Assembly: GCA_964017185.1 (NCBI GenBank)
Contig: OZ024872.1
Span: 45,098,188 to 45,162,187, forward strand
DNA from: Rugalucina vietnamica
Lineage: Eukaryota; Mollusca; Bivalvia; Lucinida; Lucinidae
Direction: 5' to 3'
DNA: 64,000 bases
Every line of letters begins with the position of its first letter. Positions within the stretch are counted from its first letter, which is position 1. The notes under the pieces were generated by a model. The model made no database searches, was not told where the DNA came from, and saw only the letters and a list, made by a program, of their open reading frames with translations. A program made the translations under genes and the position numbers. Of this stretch, positions 25,501 to 39,447 are shown one piece after another.

Positions 25501-28500
25501 GGTAGCCTCATGGGCGAACAGCTGGGCACAACTGTCCTTGCTCACTATCACTGATTCACTGGCTTGGAACAATCCCTTGATCACCTGAAAGCCATAAAGT
25601 TTCTAGTTGTGTATAGATTAGTGAACAAACAATGATTAGTGAACAAACAATGACATATTCTTATGTAAGTTTATAAACATAGAGGATCTTACACCAGTGG
25701 TCATTTCATATGAAATGACCTCGAGTGTAAGATTCGTTTCATCATATGACTTTTAAAATAGGATTTTATCGCCTTCGAAGTGGACATATTTTCAATGAAA
25801 ATTTACATTGTTGTTACGGACGTCGTCAATGACGTTACATATTCCCGCAAAAGTGTTAATACACGCGTGGTCATACGATTTTTATGACATGAAGTTATTT
25901 GCTGGAAAACAGCGACGTCATATGATAAATGACCTTGTTAAGAAGAAGAGAAGATTTTCCGTTTAGAAAGAGCTCTACAATCTATCACCCTCTCTTATTG
26001 CATTTATATACTGTTTTAGCCTGCACCATTTCTACAAATTCTGATCATCTATTTCTACATGCACTGAACTATAATAATACATCTATTTTCTAACATGAAT
26101 ATCATTGACCAAAGTGTGTCATTTATCCCCTATACTTTAGTGCATTTAATACATGTATGTATCATTAAGCCATTCTGAAGACTTTGGAAACTAAAAGGGA
26201 TAACTTTTAATGTTTAGTAAACAGTCAAATGCACCATTTAGTTGTTTTTTATGTTGTCACCCTTTTATGAAGTACAGTTCTGTACCTTGGTCAGATCCCT
26301 GACATTGAAAGTGTAATGTGACTTTGCCGGTGTTGGCAACATGTTACTACACATCCTATAGTACAGTGATATGGAGATATTGACCAGCGGCTGTAAACAT
26401 TCTACAACTTCTGGTGAGAAGTCACCGTCCTGGAAGAACCGTCCTAGCTGGACCTGGTAGATATGCTGTAGTGACCTTGTAGAGGGCTGGGGGAAAGCCA
26501 ACATGCTGAAAATACAATTTTATCCTTTTTACCTCATCAAAAGGTAACAGTAAGCAATCATCAGGAAATGGGGCTATCATAAAAACCAACATGGGGAAAA
26601 AGGTCCGGTACTGGTACAAATACATATAGTAAGCTGAGTGAGCAGCTTGTGTATACTGTATTCAGCCAGGGGTGGTGACAGAAACCAGCCTGATTCTCTC
26701 CCTCTTGCAATTTGTAACAAGAAACTACAGAAGTTATAAACTCTTGTAAAAACACAAAGTAAGGCAGCAATTAGTGTTTAAAGTTGTGCAGCCCTATGCA
26801 ACATTTTTGTTTCTTTCAGTAAAATGTTCATAATTACACAATTCAGTCTAACATGGTTTGGGGTACACTGTTACTGTAAGTTCGTAAATGTTCGTAAGAA
26901 CATTATTTTCACGAATATTCACAAATTCAATGCAATGCAAATTCAAGGTTCTCGCTAAATAAAGAACTTCTTATAGTCATAAAGACTACATGAGCACTCA
27001 TTTGGGAATTCAAAACCTCGCAAATAAATCGAGATATGAAAAATCGCTAAATAAAAGTCACATGAAAATTTCCGAATTAAAAGTACTTCCTGACCCTAAA
27101 AAGCCATTTTAGACAGATTTTGCTATGCATCTTTAAATAAGTTCCACAACAAGTTTACAATATAACTAACTCTTGGCAATACCTACCAGAAGTTCTTCAG
27201 CAGTCTGGGACTGACAGGGTTTCTACCTCCACCAGGGGGACCACAGGCTGCTATTATGGTCACATCTGTTATGTCCTGAGGAAAAACAAAAACATGTGCC
27301 ACTGAAAGCTAAGATGGAGGAAATTGTGGCACACTTGTTATTGAATATCATTTCATATCGACAGACCATCAAACTTCATTAATAGATTTTGAAGTATTTT
27401 TAATTAACACATTCATTTTATTTGAATATGAACACAAGTTTTATCAAGGTACTTTTATTTATGTTTAAAATCAAAAAAATTATACTTTTCATTTACATGA
27501 TTGATGTTTTAAATCTATAAATTGATAGTCACTATAATTAAAGATTTATTGCTAGGCTTATTTGCATATTTTTGCAAAATATGGTCAGTTTTTTTTAATA
27601 GTGAACACTTTTCTAAAATCTATTGAATAAGCAGCACAGGCAGAGGAAGAAAATGGCTGTAAAATATTTTCTGAACCAAATCTTGAAAACAGAATTCAGT
27701 AGACACTGGACAATTTCAAGTTTCATTCACAATCCAAACTTCTATGCTTCTGACACGCTCAACTTAAGCATACAATTAGCTGCTACCTTCCAAGCATTCT
27801 TGGTCGTGTCATAGAACCCATTGAGTTCCAGGAACTGTCTGAGTAGCTCCAGAGGGGGTTGGGCTCCATACTCTTCAGGGGCGGGCATATTCAGGTCATC
27901 CACAAACACTGTCACCTAAAGGTTTAGAGAAATTAAATTAGCATTTTTCTGCAACATCTGCTTCAAAAACTGCACCCATAAAGGATTTTAAAGTGACTTG
28001 AACTGTGGTTTATTTTGCCACTTCTTACATAAAGCACAGATTAGCAAATAATCTCCACACCATTTTTTCTTAAAAGACCTCATACTGACAAATGAGCCGC
28101 CCTGTGGGAACACCAACAATGTGGTTTTCGAACAGGTCCGACACAAACGGGGCTGTACAAGCACAGAAGCAGGCTAGAAGCTTGAAATTTTGGATTTAAG
28201 AAGAAGAGGAAGTGTACTATCCATGTAGCGAAAACAAAGGCGCTGATCAGCTTCGCAGTTACCATCAAGCTGATCTGCGTCTTTGTTTTCACATATGCCG
28301 ATTGTTTTTTTCCACGAGGTGGCTCAAATATTTCTATTTTCCATGTCTAAGTGACTAAATTTAACATAAACACTATTTTTTTAACAAGATGAGAGAAACA
28401 CTTTTAAGGGTGGTTGGGTGGGAATATGGGCCCCTGCCCATTGGGGCCTAAAGAAATAGATGTGCCTCTAGGCAAAGCTTATAAACTACTGACTGACCAT

Positions 28501-31500
28501 CTGATTACTGGTTAACCACTCGGGTCTGAGCTTGTCCAGCAAAAGTGGTTTCATGTCAAACCATTCATACATATAAGCCTTACTGGCTTGGTTGGGTGGT
28601 TAAATTTTAAGCACTTTTGGGTATAAGTCCTATAAAATGGAGGCAATGTCCCGGCATGACCATAGCTGTTACTGGGAACTTAAGCATCAATTCAAACAAA
28701 AAAAAATTCCACAAAATCTTGCAAGGAGTTTTTAAAACCTGGCACAAAAAATATTAACAACAAAATACCTTTCTCCCTTTAGGAGCACCCATCATATTTC
28801 TCCCCTTCTGAATCAGGTTATGTTTGATCTGAGCCTGCAGCCTTGCTGAAGTCGTCTGTGCCGAAAACTGGATCATGGAGTTAATGATTCCTGTACTCTG
28901 CTTCGGTTTTGACGAACCCAGCAAAACATCCATCCCAACTTTATTGTCATCATCCTGCCCCCACTTTGTGAGGTTACTGATGTTCTCCAAGAGTGATGCC
29001 CCTTTCTCTGAGAAATTAAAGATGGATCCCAGTATGGTTCCACTCTTGGTGGAAGTGCCGCCGTCTTTGCCGAGTCGTTTCAGGGCATAGTTGATCACTG
29101 CTGATTTACCCACACCTGACTCTCCTAAAACAGGACAATAGAAATGCATTTTAGCCCATTTTGTGATGCATGGAATGGCAAAACATTATCATTTTTTGGG
29201 GAGTCTACTTTCAATCTTAAGGGACTAAAGAAGTGATTCTTAATTTTGCATTTTGTGTTTGGATGAAATTCTTATCAGCGAACAGAATAGGCCCACATGA
29301 GATGGTGAATTTTAGGTTCTGGAGAAAAGAGGTGTCATACATTTCAGACTTACTTAGTTGATCCCTATTGCCCTAAAAATCAATGTTATTTCAATACAAT
29401 AATTGCCAATTGAGACACTGTTTTACATTTTAGATTGCTACCAATATCAGCCAAGGAACTATTTTCAATTCTTGACTCCCCTGACAAAGAAAGAAATATT
29501 AAATTCCAATTTAATTTTTCATTCATATTTACCTGTAAGCAGTACTGGATGTTTATTCAGCAGCAGCAGACTTGTCAGGAACGAGAACCGTATCACGTCA
29601 ACTGTCGGCACAATGTCTTGTGACTCCTCGGCCCCACCCTTCTTCTGGTCCATAGAGACACCCATTGTTTCACCAATGGTGATGATGGCCCCTTTTTCTA
29701 TAAGGGATTTGGTGGAAGGGACAAGGGCGTCCCAGGGGACAAAGGTGCCATATTCCATGTCAATGAAATAGCTGTAGATTGTTTTGTTTCCTGTGGGCAG
29801 CCTCACACCTGAAATAGATTTTCAGAATCATTGTTTTGCTGTTGTTGTAATTGTTGTTCCATATCCTTACGATAAAAATTTAAGGGGCTTGCATTGGCTG
29901 ATCAACCTGTACATTTCCTCAATCAGATCAGCAGTTTTGTCAATGCCTTCTTTGAATATTACATCTACCAATGTACAACTACAAATGACATTTTATGACT
30001 AAATGTTTTCTGAACATCCCAGACTACAATTTTTCAGGACAATATACATCAGATAGTTTTGCCAAAAGTATCAAAAGTTGCATTATCAAGTACTATGTGA
30101 GTTCAGGACACAACCTAGAGCCAATATGGTTCTAATCCAACCTCTCGCTTCCATGTCCAATGCAATATCCACTAAGCCAAAGGGCTCCCCAACATTAAGT
30201 CTCAGCTGAGCAAGCTCATTTCATACTGGAAACCCAAACTGGCATGCTGAAAAAATTTTACCTAGAGGAGGCTCCACCTCAAACAGCTCCCTCATGAAGT
30301 TATCAAACTCATTACAGATGTTTATATCTTTTTCCCCCTTCTCTGGGCCTCTTCTACTAGAATCATCCTCATCAATGTCCTCCTGACGCTTGAAGTTCCC
30401 ACCTATACTCCATGTGTAGGCAAACACAAACAGCTTCCCAAGAATGTTGATCAACTGAGAGGGGTTCTTTTGAAGGTAGTATTGTTTACGGTCACCAACA
30501 CTGAAGATATAAACAGAAAACACGTCCATGCAATATAAAGAGAATTTTTCAAGCTATGAAATTTGAAAATTACAATGGAAAAGTTTCAATGTTTTTTAAA
30601 CTTTTGCTAAAAAAATTGATTGTGGGTACACGTTTGAACCGTCTGGGTGAGGTGGTTCTAACTAGTACCCACAATCTATGTTCTGGAGCAAAAATAGATA
30701 TGCCCCTGCATACCCCAGTTTTGCTACATAAAAGTGGAGTATAAGTGAGTATCCATTACATGGACATGTTATCATGATGTTTATACATCCTATCTTTTTT
30801 AACTTACAGTGTGGAATGTCAAAAGATTCTTAAGCCTAACAATACAATACGTGTATGTTGCATGCCCCTTAATGGCATAAAAATACATATAAAAGAATAA
30901 CCTTGAAGATCAAAGTTATTTATGGTAAGTAAAACATCAAGTTTACGACAAACAGAGATTTTTACATTAAACAGATTCCTAAACTTTATATTTTATCCAA
31001 ATGTAACGTTGCACTAGAATTAATAGCTGTTATACTTTTTCCTTTAATAAAACTTTTCTGGGAAACAATGATATATCAAAAAGACTGTATGAAAACATGT
31101 TTCCCTACTATTTACTTTCATAACTTTCTGCTAAAACCTTTTCACAAACAGAACTACTTCTTTTGATTACATGTGCAATCTGCATCTGAAATAATCTTTT
31201 AAATAATGTGACATAATTTATTCATCTAAAATATCAGATAAATCTGAATTTTATTCCTGAAATAAAAAGATTAAAAGTATAAACAACAAAACTGCTAACA
31301 ACCTGAAAAACTCAAACACAAAGAATGAACACAAAATTATAATCTATTGCAAAACATTGACTGTCCCCCCAGTTATCGCTTTTTTTTAACAGACACATTC
31401 AAGCAACAGCATACTTGTATTGGATAATACTCTTAAGAAGTGCCTGGAATTAAAAATCCTAATTAATAACCATTACTCATAATTCTTTTAAAAATTAGCA

Positions 31501-34500
31501 AAACCTGTCTACCCACACTGACAGGGCTTCATAAATTCCTGATAAACTCAAATAATCCTGATAAACTCAAAACCAGAGGACCAATGGTCCTGTAAACGCT
31601 CACCTGAGTCTGCTGCATATACCAAAAAACATGTTTGAATATTATGGTATTTAACCCCAGTGCAGGGGCAGATGAAGCCCTTGGGCCGTTTTCTTTTTTC
31701 AGAATAATCAATATTCTGTCCATTTGCCAATTTCTTACTGGCTTTTCCCTTCAAATGACATTTTAACAGTTTTTCCCATTCAAATGCATGGGCAACCCAT
31801 GTTGACCTTGCCATAAACTTGGTCAAGGTCATCACAGGGTCATGATTTATATATACATTGTAGTACTATAGCCATGGATGCTTCACGCCAAGTTTCATTG
31901 AAGTCAATCTATTGGTTTCAGAGAAGAAGATATTTGAAGGGTTTTTACCATATATGGGCATGGCGGCCATCTTGGTCATGTGACCTAGATTATTAATATA
32001 TACATTGGTTCCCCCATCCTATAGATGCTTCACATAAAATTTGGCTTCAATTGGCCAAGTGGTTTTAGAGGAGAAGATGTTTGAATATTATGGTAATATT
32101 ATACAATTATTGACTTCAATGAGGTAGATATAAGGATTTATCTACCTGAAAAAGTGATATTCACCGAGGCCGGAGGCCGAGGTGAATATCACTTTTGAGG
32201 GTAGATAAATCCTTATACCTACCGAAATTGAAGTCAATAACTGTTTTGTTATATGACTTTTCAAGTGTTTTAATGTTTATCTTATAACAAATAAACAAAC
32301 AAAATCATATCAGATGTTCAAGAAGGCTAGACAGAGAGGAACAATTGATTATGATTGAAAGAGAATTTTGTTAGCTCTTAATAAAACATATATTATGGGT
32401 ACTCCCAAGAATCACCATGACGAGGCAATTCCAATGGGTACCAACAACATGGGTTCTTGTGAAAAAATAAACAAAATTATCACCAAATACACCTTATTAT
32501 CTAGTGCTTTGTTTACCTGTAATAAATAGTGTGTTACTGCAAAGCATGTAGATTTCATGAACTGAAATGAGTTCATGCTATTTATAGCTAACTGGCAGGT
32601 TTTAAACATAAACACCAAATCATGTCAATTTCATGAAGCCCATGTTGATTTCATGCTGGTGCTATTTTTGGGTACTCAGGAGCGTAATATAGACTTTGGA
32701 GGTTAATATAGAAAACCTGTCAAAATAATTAACCTCCAGGAACTGGTTTGATCTGGTTTTCATCAGTTTGGTCTGGTTTCAGAGAAATACAAGGATTTAT
32801 TAATACTAAATGATCCAATCAGGAGACAGGAATTCTTTCAGTCATATAACAAATATGTATATTGCCTCCAGGTGTGGGCATATGAGCCCTTAGGTCCATT
32901 TTTTTTTTCAGAATCATTAATATTTAGTCCTACTACCCATTTCCTGCAAGATTTTCACCTCAAATGACTTTTTAAAAGTTTTCCCAATTCCAATGCATTG
33001 GCGACCTATGTTGACCTTGTCTTAAAATAGGTCAAGGTCACCACAGGGTCATAATTTATATACACATTGTAGTACTTCAGCCATTGGTGCTTCATGCCAA
33101 GTTTCTTTGAAATTGGTCCACCAGATTCGGAGAAGATTTTTGAAGGGTTTTTACCTTATATGGGCATGGCAGCCATCTTGGTCCTGTGAACTAAATAATT
33201 TATATATACATTAATTCCCCCATTCAATAGATGCTTCACATTAAATTTGGCTTTGATTCGCCAAGCGGTTTCAGAGGAGAAGATGTTTGAATATTATGGT
33301 AATATACATGTATATTGCCCCGGGGTGGGGGGCACATGAGCCCCTGGGGTCCATTTTTTTCAGAATCATTAATATTCAGTCCTACTGCCCATTTCCTGCA
33401 AGACTTTCACTTTAAAGGGAAACATTACTATTTAATTCCCGCATATGATTTTCATGAAACTTCCTATGCTTTCAGATAATTGTATCCTTGGACTAAAATC
33501 AAAATAAAAGTGGGGAGTCACGGGCCTCGTTTCCATGGTATTAGAACTTTTTGGATGTTTCTCGTACATTTCAGAAAACCGCACTCGTAGCGGACATGCG
33601 TTTTAATATATATGTTATTACTGCAAAAACAACTTAAACACACAATGAGTGTTATTTTCTTACATTTTGGTACTATTTGCTCTTAAACTGAGGAGATTAC
33701 ATGCAAAATTAATTTTCCCGCCATCTTTTCAAACCTGGAAAAAGTATGTATTTTTGCGATATCTCCTAAACTAAGCATATGATTTTGATTAAATTGCACC
33801 AACACATAGGGAACGTGGTAACCATTTAAAAGTTCAAATAAAAAGTGGGGGTCACCGGATTGCGTTGGAAGATATAGAGAAAAAACGTTCAATATTCCCG
33901 CCTTTTTCGTTTTAACGCCAAACGTTGAACTGACGTCGCGTATATTTATGCGACGTCATCAACAGCGAAATAAACGTTTTCACATATAATTAACCTTATA
34001 CACGAATTGGGGTATAGCAGTTGCCACAGAACTTCTTTTAATAAAAATGAACAATATGTATACCCGCTTTAGGCCTTAATTATGCAGAAACAAACAGAAT
34101 AAGATTCTACAGCTTGCAACGTCATTGAGAAATCAAAACAAAACAATGTTAAAAACTACACGTAACATGCACATACTAAACGCCGACGTTGCGCAAACAG
34201 TGTGCTCATAGACAATAGTAATGTTTACCCTTAAATGACATTTTAAAAGTTTTCCCTATTCAAATGCATTGGCGACCTATGTTGACCTTGCCGTAAAAAA
34301 GGTCAAGGTCATCACAGGGTCATGATTTATATACACATTGTAGTACTTGAGCCATCGATGCTTCATGCCAAGTTTCTTTGAAATCGATCCACCGGTTCTG
34401 GAGAAGAAGATTTTTGAAGGGTTTTTACCATATATGGGCATTGCGGCCATCTTGGTCATGTGACCTGGATTATTTATATACACATTGATTACCCCTTCCT

Positions 34501-37500
34501 ATTGATGTTTCACATAAAATTTGGCTTTGATTGGCCAAGCGGTTTCAGAGGAGATGATGTTTGAATATTATGGTAATATACATGTATATTGCCCCGGGGT
34601 GGGGGCATATGAGCCCCTGGGGTCCAATTTTTTTCAGAATCATTAATATTCAGTCCTACTGCCCATTTCCTGCAAGACTTTCACTTTAAATGACATTTTA
34701 AAAGTTTTCCCCATTCAAATGCATTGGCGACCTATGTTGACCTTGCCGTAAAATAGGTCAAGGTCACCACAAGGTCATGATTTATATACACATTGTAGTA
34801 CTTGAGTCATCGATGCTTCATGCCAAGTTTCGTTGAAATCAGTCCACCGGTTCCGGAGAAGAAGATTTTTGAAGGGTTTTTCTCATATATGGGCATGGCG
34901 GCCATCTTGCTCATGTGACCTGGATTATTTATATACACATTGGTTCCCCCTTCCCATAGATGCTTCATGTAAAATTTGGCTTTGGTTGGCCAAGCGGTTT
35001 CAGAGAAGAAGATCTTTGAAAATGGTGGACGACGGACGGACGGACGACGGACGGACGGACGCCGGATCATGGCCATCCTATAAGCTCACCTTGTGAGCCT
35101 GACGGCTCAGGTGAGCTAATAATCCTGGTAAACTCAAATAACCCTGATGAACTCAAAATATTCCTGGTAAACTCAAAAAAATCCAGGTAAACTCAAATAA
35201 TCCTTGTAAACTCAAATAATCTTGATACACTCAAATAATCCTGAAACAATAAACTTTAACAATCCTGCCATTATGAAAACATGCCCATGCAATTTACAGA
35301 GATTTTTAAGTTGTAAAAAAGGAACATTTTCAATAGAAAATTTTTGATATTTTTCTTATTTTTGCTCAAAACATAGATTGTGCCAAGGGGGTTCTAACGA
35401 GTACCCACAATCTATGTTTTGGAGCAAAAATAAGAAAAATAGGTATACCCCTGCAAACCCCAGTTTTTCTATATAAAAGTGGGGTTCAAGGGGGTATACA
35501 TCACACGGACATGTGTTCCTGATGCTAACTCAACAGTGAACCAGCTTACTTAGCTTTCCATTTTTCAATAACTTCTTTCTTAATATCATCAATGTCTCTA
35601 CCAGAAGAGCCAGCACTGCTGACCGATGAGGCTCCACTTCCAGGACGTATATTTGTCATGTAAAGGACAACATCCCACAACGTCTCAAATTTCTCTTTTG
35701 CATTTGCTGACTTATCCCTCTTTCTTCTCTTTTTCGTCTTAAATCTATAGGTTTTTGGGAGTAAATAAACCTGTGTATGATCTACGATCCCCAAACCAGA
35801 CATGAAATAATTCTATACCACACTGTGCACAAAATATTGATATACAAGAAAAAAAAACAACATTGATAACATATAGAGACAAATACACACTACAAAACAA
35901 TATAATTTCCCGTGGTTTGTTTAAGGATGAACTTGACGTGATATAAAATGGGCTTCCAAATTAACCACTACCCTCTCATATATTCACAGACTTCAAAAAT
36001 ACCTTGCTTTTAGGCCTCATATTATGATTATAAATTGGTGTCCACTTCATTTTATGAAGCTGTGGCAAAGTGACTTTAAGCTAGAATACATAGAAATACA
36101 CATACACACATACACAAAAGAAGAGAAAGATTAAATCTGCATAACTTTGATACTGAGTGCAAGCAACCCAGTAAAATTCTAAACGAACAGATCAGAAGTG
36201 TTAGTTATTTTTATGCCAATAATCAGATCATTTATGAACATAATCCAAAATTATAGTAGAACAGAAGTACATATAAGTACATGTATACACACTAAAATAC
36301 AGTAATAAACAAAGTAATACTACCCCAGCCCAGTGATACCAACGATACTGTTAACACACACTCCCTATATGTGACCCCTTATTTACACACCACTGACCTA
36401 CCTGTAAGTTCACACAATATTGAGTCACTCAGTTTACACAATAATGACCTACATTGATGTTCACACGATGTTAACCTACCCTTTCCTGGCCTCTTGGGCC
36501 TGAAGCTCTCGTAGGGTGTCTAAACTTGATCCTACTTTACTAGTATAATGGCAAAAGAATTAACATTTGAGCCATCTCGTGGGAAAACCAACAATGTGGT
36601 TTCCGAACAGGTCCGACACAAACCGGGCTGTACAGCTACAGAAGCAGGATAGAAGCTTGAAATTTCGAATTTAGGTAGAAGAGGAATTGTACTATCCGAG
36701 TAGCGAAAACAAAGGCGCTGATCAGCTTCGCGTTTACCGCGAAGCTGATCTGCGTCTTTGTTTTCGCCTATGCAGATTGTTGGTTTTCCCATGAGGTGGC
36801 TCATTTTATAGCTTATTGTTTTCATAACACTTCAGCAGAAACACCATGTTGGTTCATTGGCATCTAATAAAGACAAGGCACTTAAAATTAGTGTTTTTGT
36901 TTGTTTGTTTGTATATTTTTTACATTACTGTAGATCCGGAAATATTCGCAGGAACTTAATTTTCATTAATATTCGCGAATTTGTTGCCTCGCGAATTCAA
37001 AGTTCTCACTAATAAAGAGTCACTATAAACTTTATAGAATACATGGACACTCACTCGCGAATTCAAGAACTCGCTAATAATTCGGAAATAGAAAATTCTC
37101 AAAATAAAAGTCACGCAAAAATTTCTGAATTTACAGTATTTTATGCTTGTTTCCTTTAAACCTTTGTTTACAGAAAATTCTGACCTGCAGCACGGCCTGG
37201 TCCTCATTTTTCTTGGTTTAACAAGTAAACCCTTCCTCCAACTGACCCAACAGGCGGATTTTAATGTTGCAGAGTAAATTACATCAATGTTCTTGTAAGT
37301 TCTTGTTTCTTCCTTGCATAAACGGTTACTACCCTTTAAATATATTTTTAATAATCCATTTCAATACTGAAAAAAAAATTGAATAAAACAATAAAGATAA
37401 TTTCCAAATACACACCTGACACTGGTAGCTGAAGATTTTGCCGACTGTTCTTCAATGGCGGACATCTCTTCCTTAATCTTGGGCTGTCTTCTAAATCCCC

Positions 37501-39414
37501 GTCTCTTACTCCTCTTTGACGTACGTCCCGAGCTACGACTGGAGGCACGGCTCTCCGATCTATTTGTTTCCGACGTGTCAACGAGGAGAATGTCTTCTTT
37601 GTCTATACAAATTACAAACATTTTTAATAATGAGCTGGGGATAGCTGGTGGAATTTCTTATCCAAAACTAGTTCAGTTAACAAAAATTTCAAGCAAATTC
37701 AAGTGCATTTTTTTTTATGGCTAGAATAAAGCTATATATCAAAAGCTATGAGACATAAAGTTAATCAAAAGCTATAACACATAAAATGGAAATAACTGAA
37801 TGGCTTAGGAGAAATTCAGCTAGCTATGATGGATTTGTCTGAATTGAACCTACCTGGGAAAAAATCTTGCAATACATGCACATTTCAACCTCATTATAAC
37901 ATGCCTCACTATAAAGAAGTTTTCACTATAACACAGCCATGTTATGGCTCCCAAACTGATTATTCTGTTGTACATGAATTGTAACTAACCTCATTATTAC
38001 ACAGTTGCACGTATAACACGGTCTGTTTCTATGGAACCCAAAGATAGCATTATAATGAGGTTGACCTGTAATGTTATTAATTGATTTAGCAAAAGCTTTC
38101 TTTTCCTCCATTGTATGAAGGAAAACATGCTAACATATACACATCTATCAAAAAAAAAACAACAACTAGACTTGAATGAATACACAAAACGAAAAGAAGA
38201 GCACAAATGATAGAACAAAAATTGTTTTTACTAATGTGGATATCTGCAAAATATTTAAGCTCAAGTTTCAATCATGCAAGCCTAAAAAAGATCTTAACTA
38301 GGGAGCCTATCTATTAAATCTTGGAACAGTTTTAAACAAAATAGATATCAAAATCAACGAAGAAATGGGACAAATCCAAGCCTATGTGCATCATTTGCTA
38401 ATCACATTTTCTGTTACTTTCACCTCACATTTTATTTTTCAAAGAAAACAAATGCTCTTTCAATATGTCTGTATAAAGTAAGAAAAGACCACGACTCGAT
38501 GCAATGAAATTAAAAGTCCCAACAAAGACACCAGATGGAAGAGAAAATACATCACAAAACATAACAAAAGATTTTTACGACAAAACATTCAAAGAGGTAT
38601 GAATATTTTCATTAAGCCTGGCAGAATACAAGTTTTTGGTATTTCAAAATAACAAAAGGCTAAGCTATCTGAATGTCAGTCATATAAACACAAAATCATT
38701 CATATACATAAATGAGCCGCCTCATGAGAAAACCAAACCAAAGGCGCTGATCAGCTTCGCAGTTCGCAGTAACTGCGAAGCTGATCAGCATCTTGTTTTC
38801 GCTTCGCGGATGGTACAATTCCTCTCTGCTTGTACAGCTCGGTTTGTGTTGGACCTGTTACGAAACCACATTGTTGGTTTTCTCATGACGTGGCTCAAAT
38901 CATTCAAGGTGCATATATCCTGCAATAAAATATGAGCCGCCTCGTGGGAAAACCAACAATGTGGTTTCCGATCAGGTCTGACACAAACCGAGCTGTACAA
39001 GCACAGAAGCAGGCTAGAAGATTGAAATTTTGGAGTTAAGTAGAGGAGGAATTGTACTTTCCGAGTAGCGAAAACAAAGGCGCTGATCAGCTCCGCGGTT
39101 ACCGCGAAGCTGATCTGCGCCTTTGTTTTCGCATATGCAGATTGTTGGTTTTCCCATGGGGCGGCTCATATTACTAATATCATGAAAGAAAAATCTCATT
39201 TTCCATAAATAACCTAAAATAAAAGTGCAGCTACATGAAAACAATAAAATGCATGTCTATTTCTTAATTAAGCGACCCTGTTGCCAAACCTTTAAGGTAT
39301 CTACTGCTGAACGGTTTCCAAAATGATGATAGCCTGTTTCCTACAATGTTAGCAAAGCAGGGTGAAAGGTTAGGTATGGATGGATGGATGGATGGATGGA
39401 TGGATGGATGGACA

Positions 39415-39447
<33 letters not shown>

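Larger units (their letters stand above)
31571..35122. mobile_element. Family C element, longest copy, with nested insertions
   Basis: Starts AGAGGACCAATGGTCCTG. Repeated blocks with CATATATGGGCATGG and GGTCAAGGTCA occur at about 31821, 33025, 34308 and 34757. GACGGACGG tract at about 35031-35061; ends GACGGCTCAGGTGAGCTAA. Contains a hairpin (32112-32240) and an inserted inverted-repeat element (33420-34220). About 3.5 kb with no coding sequence. Confidence 0.85.
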
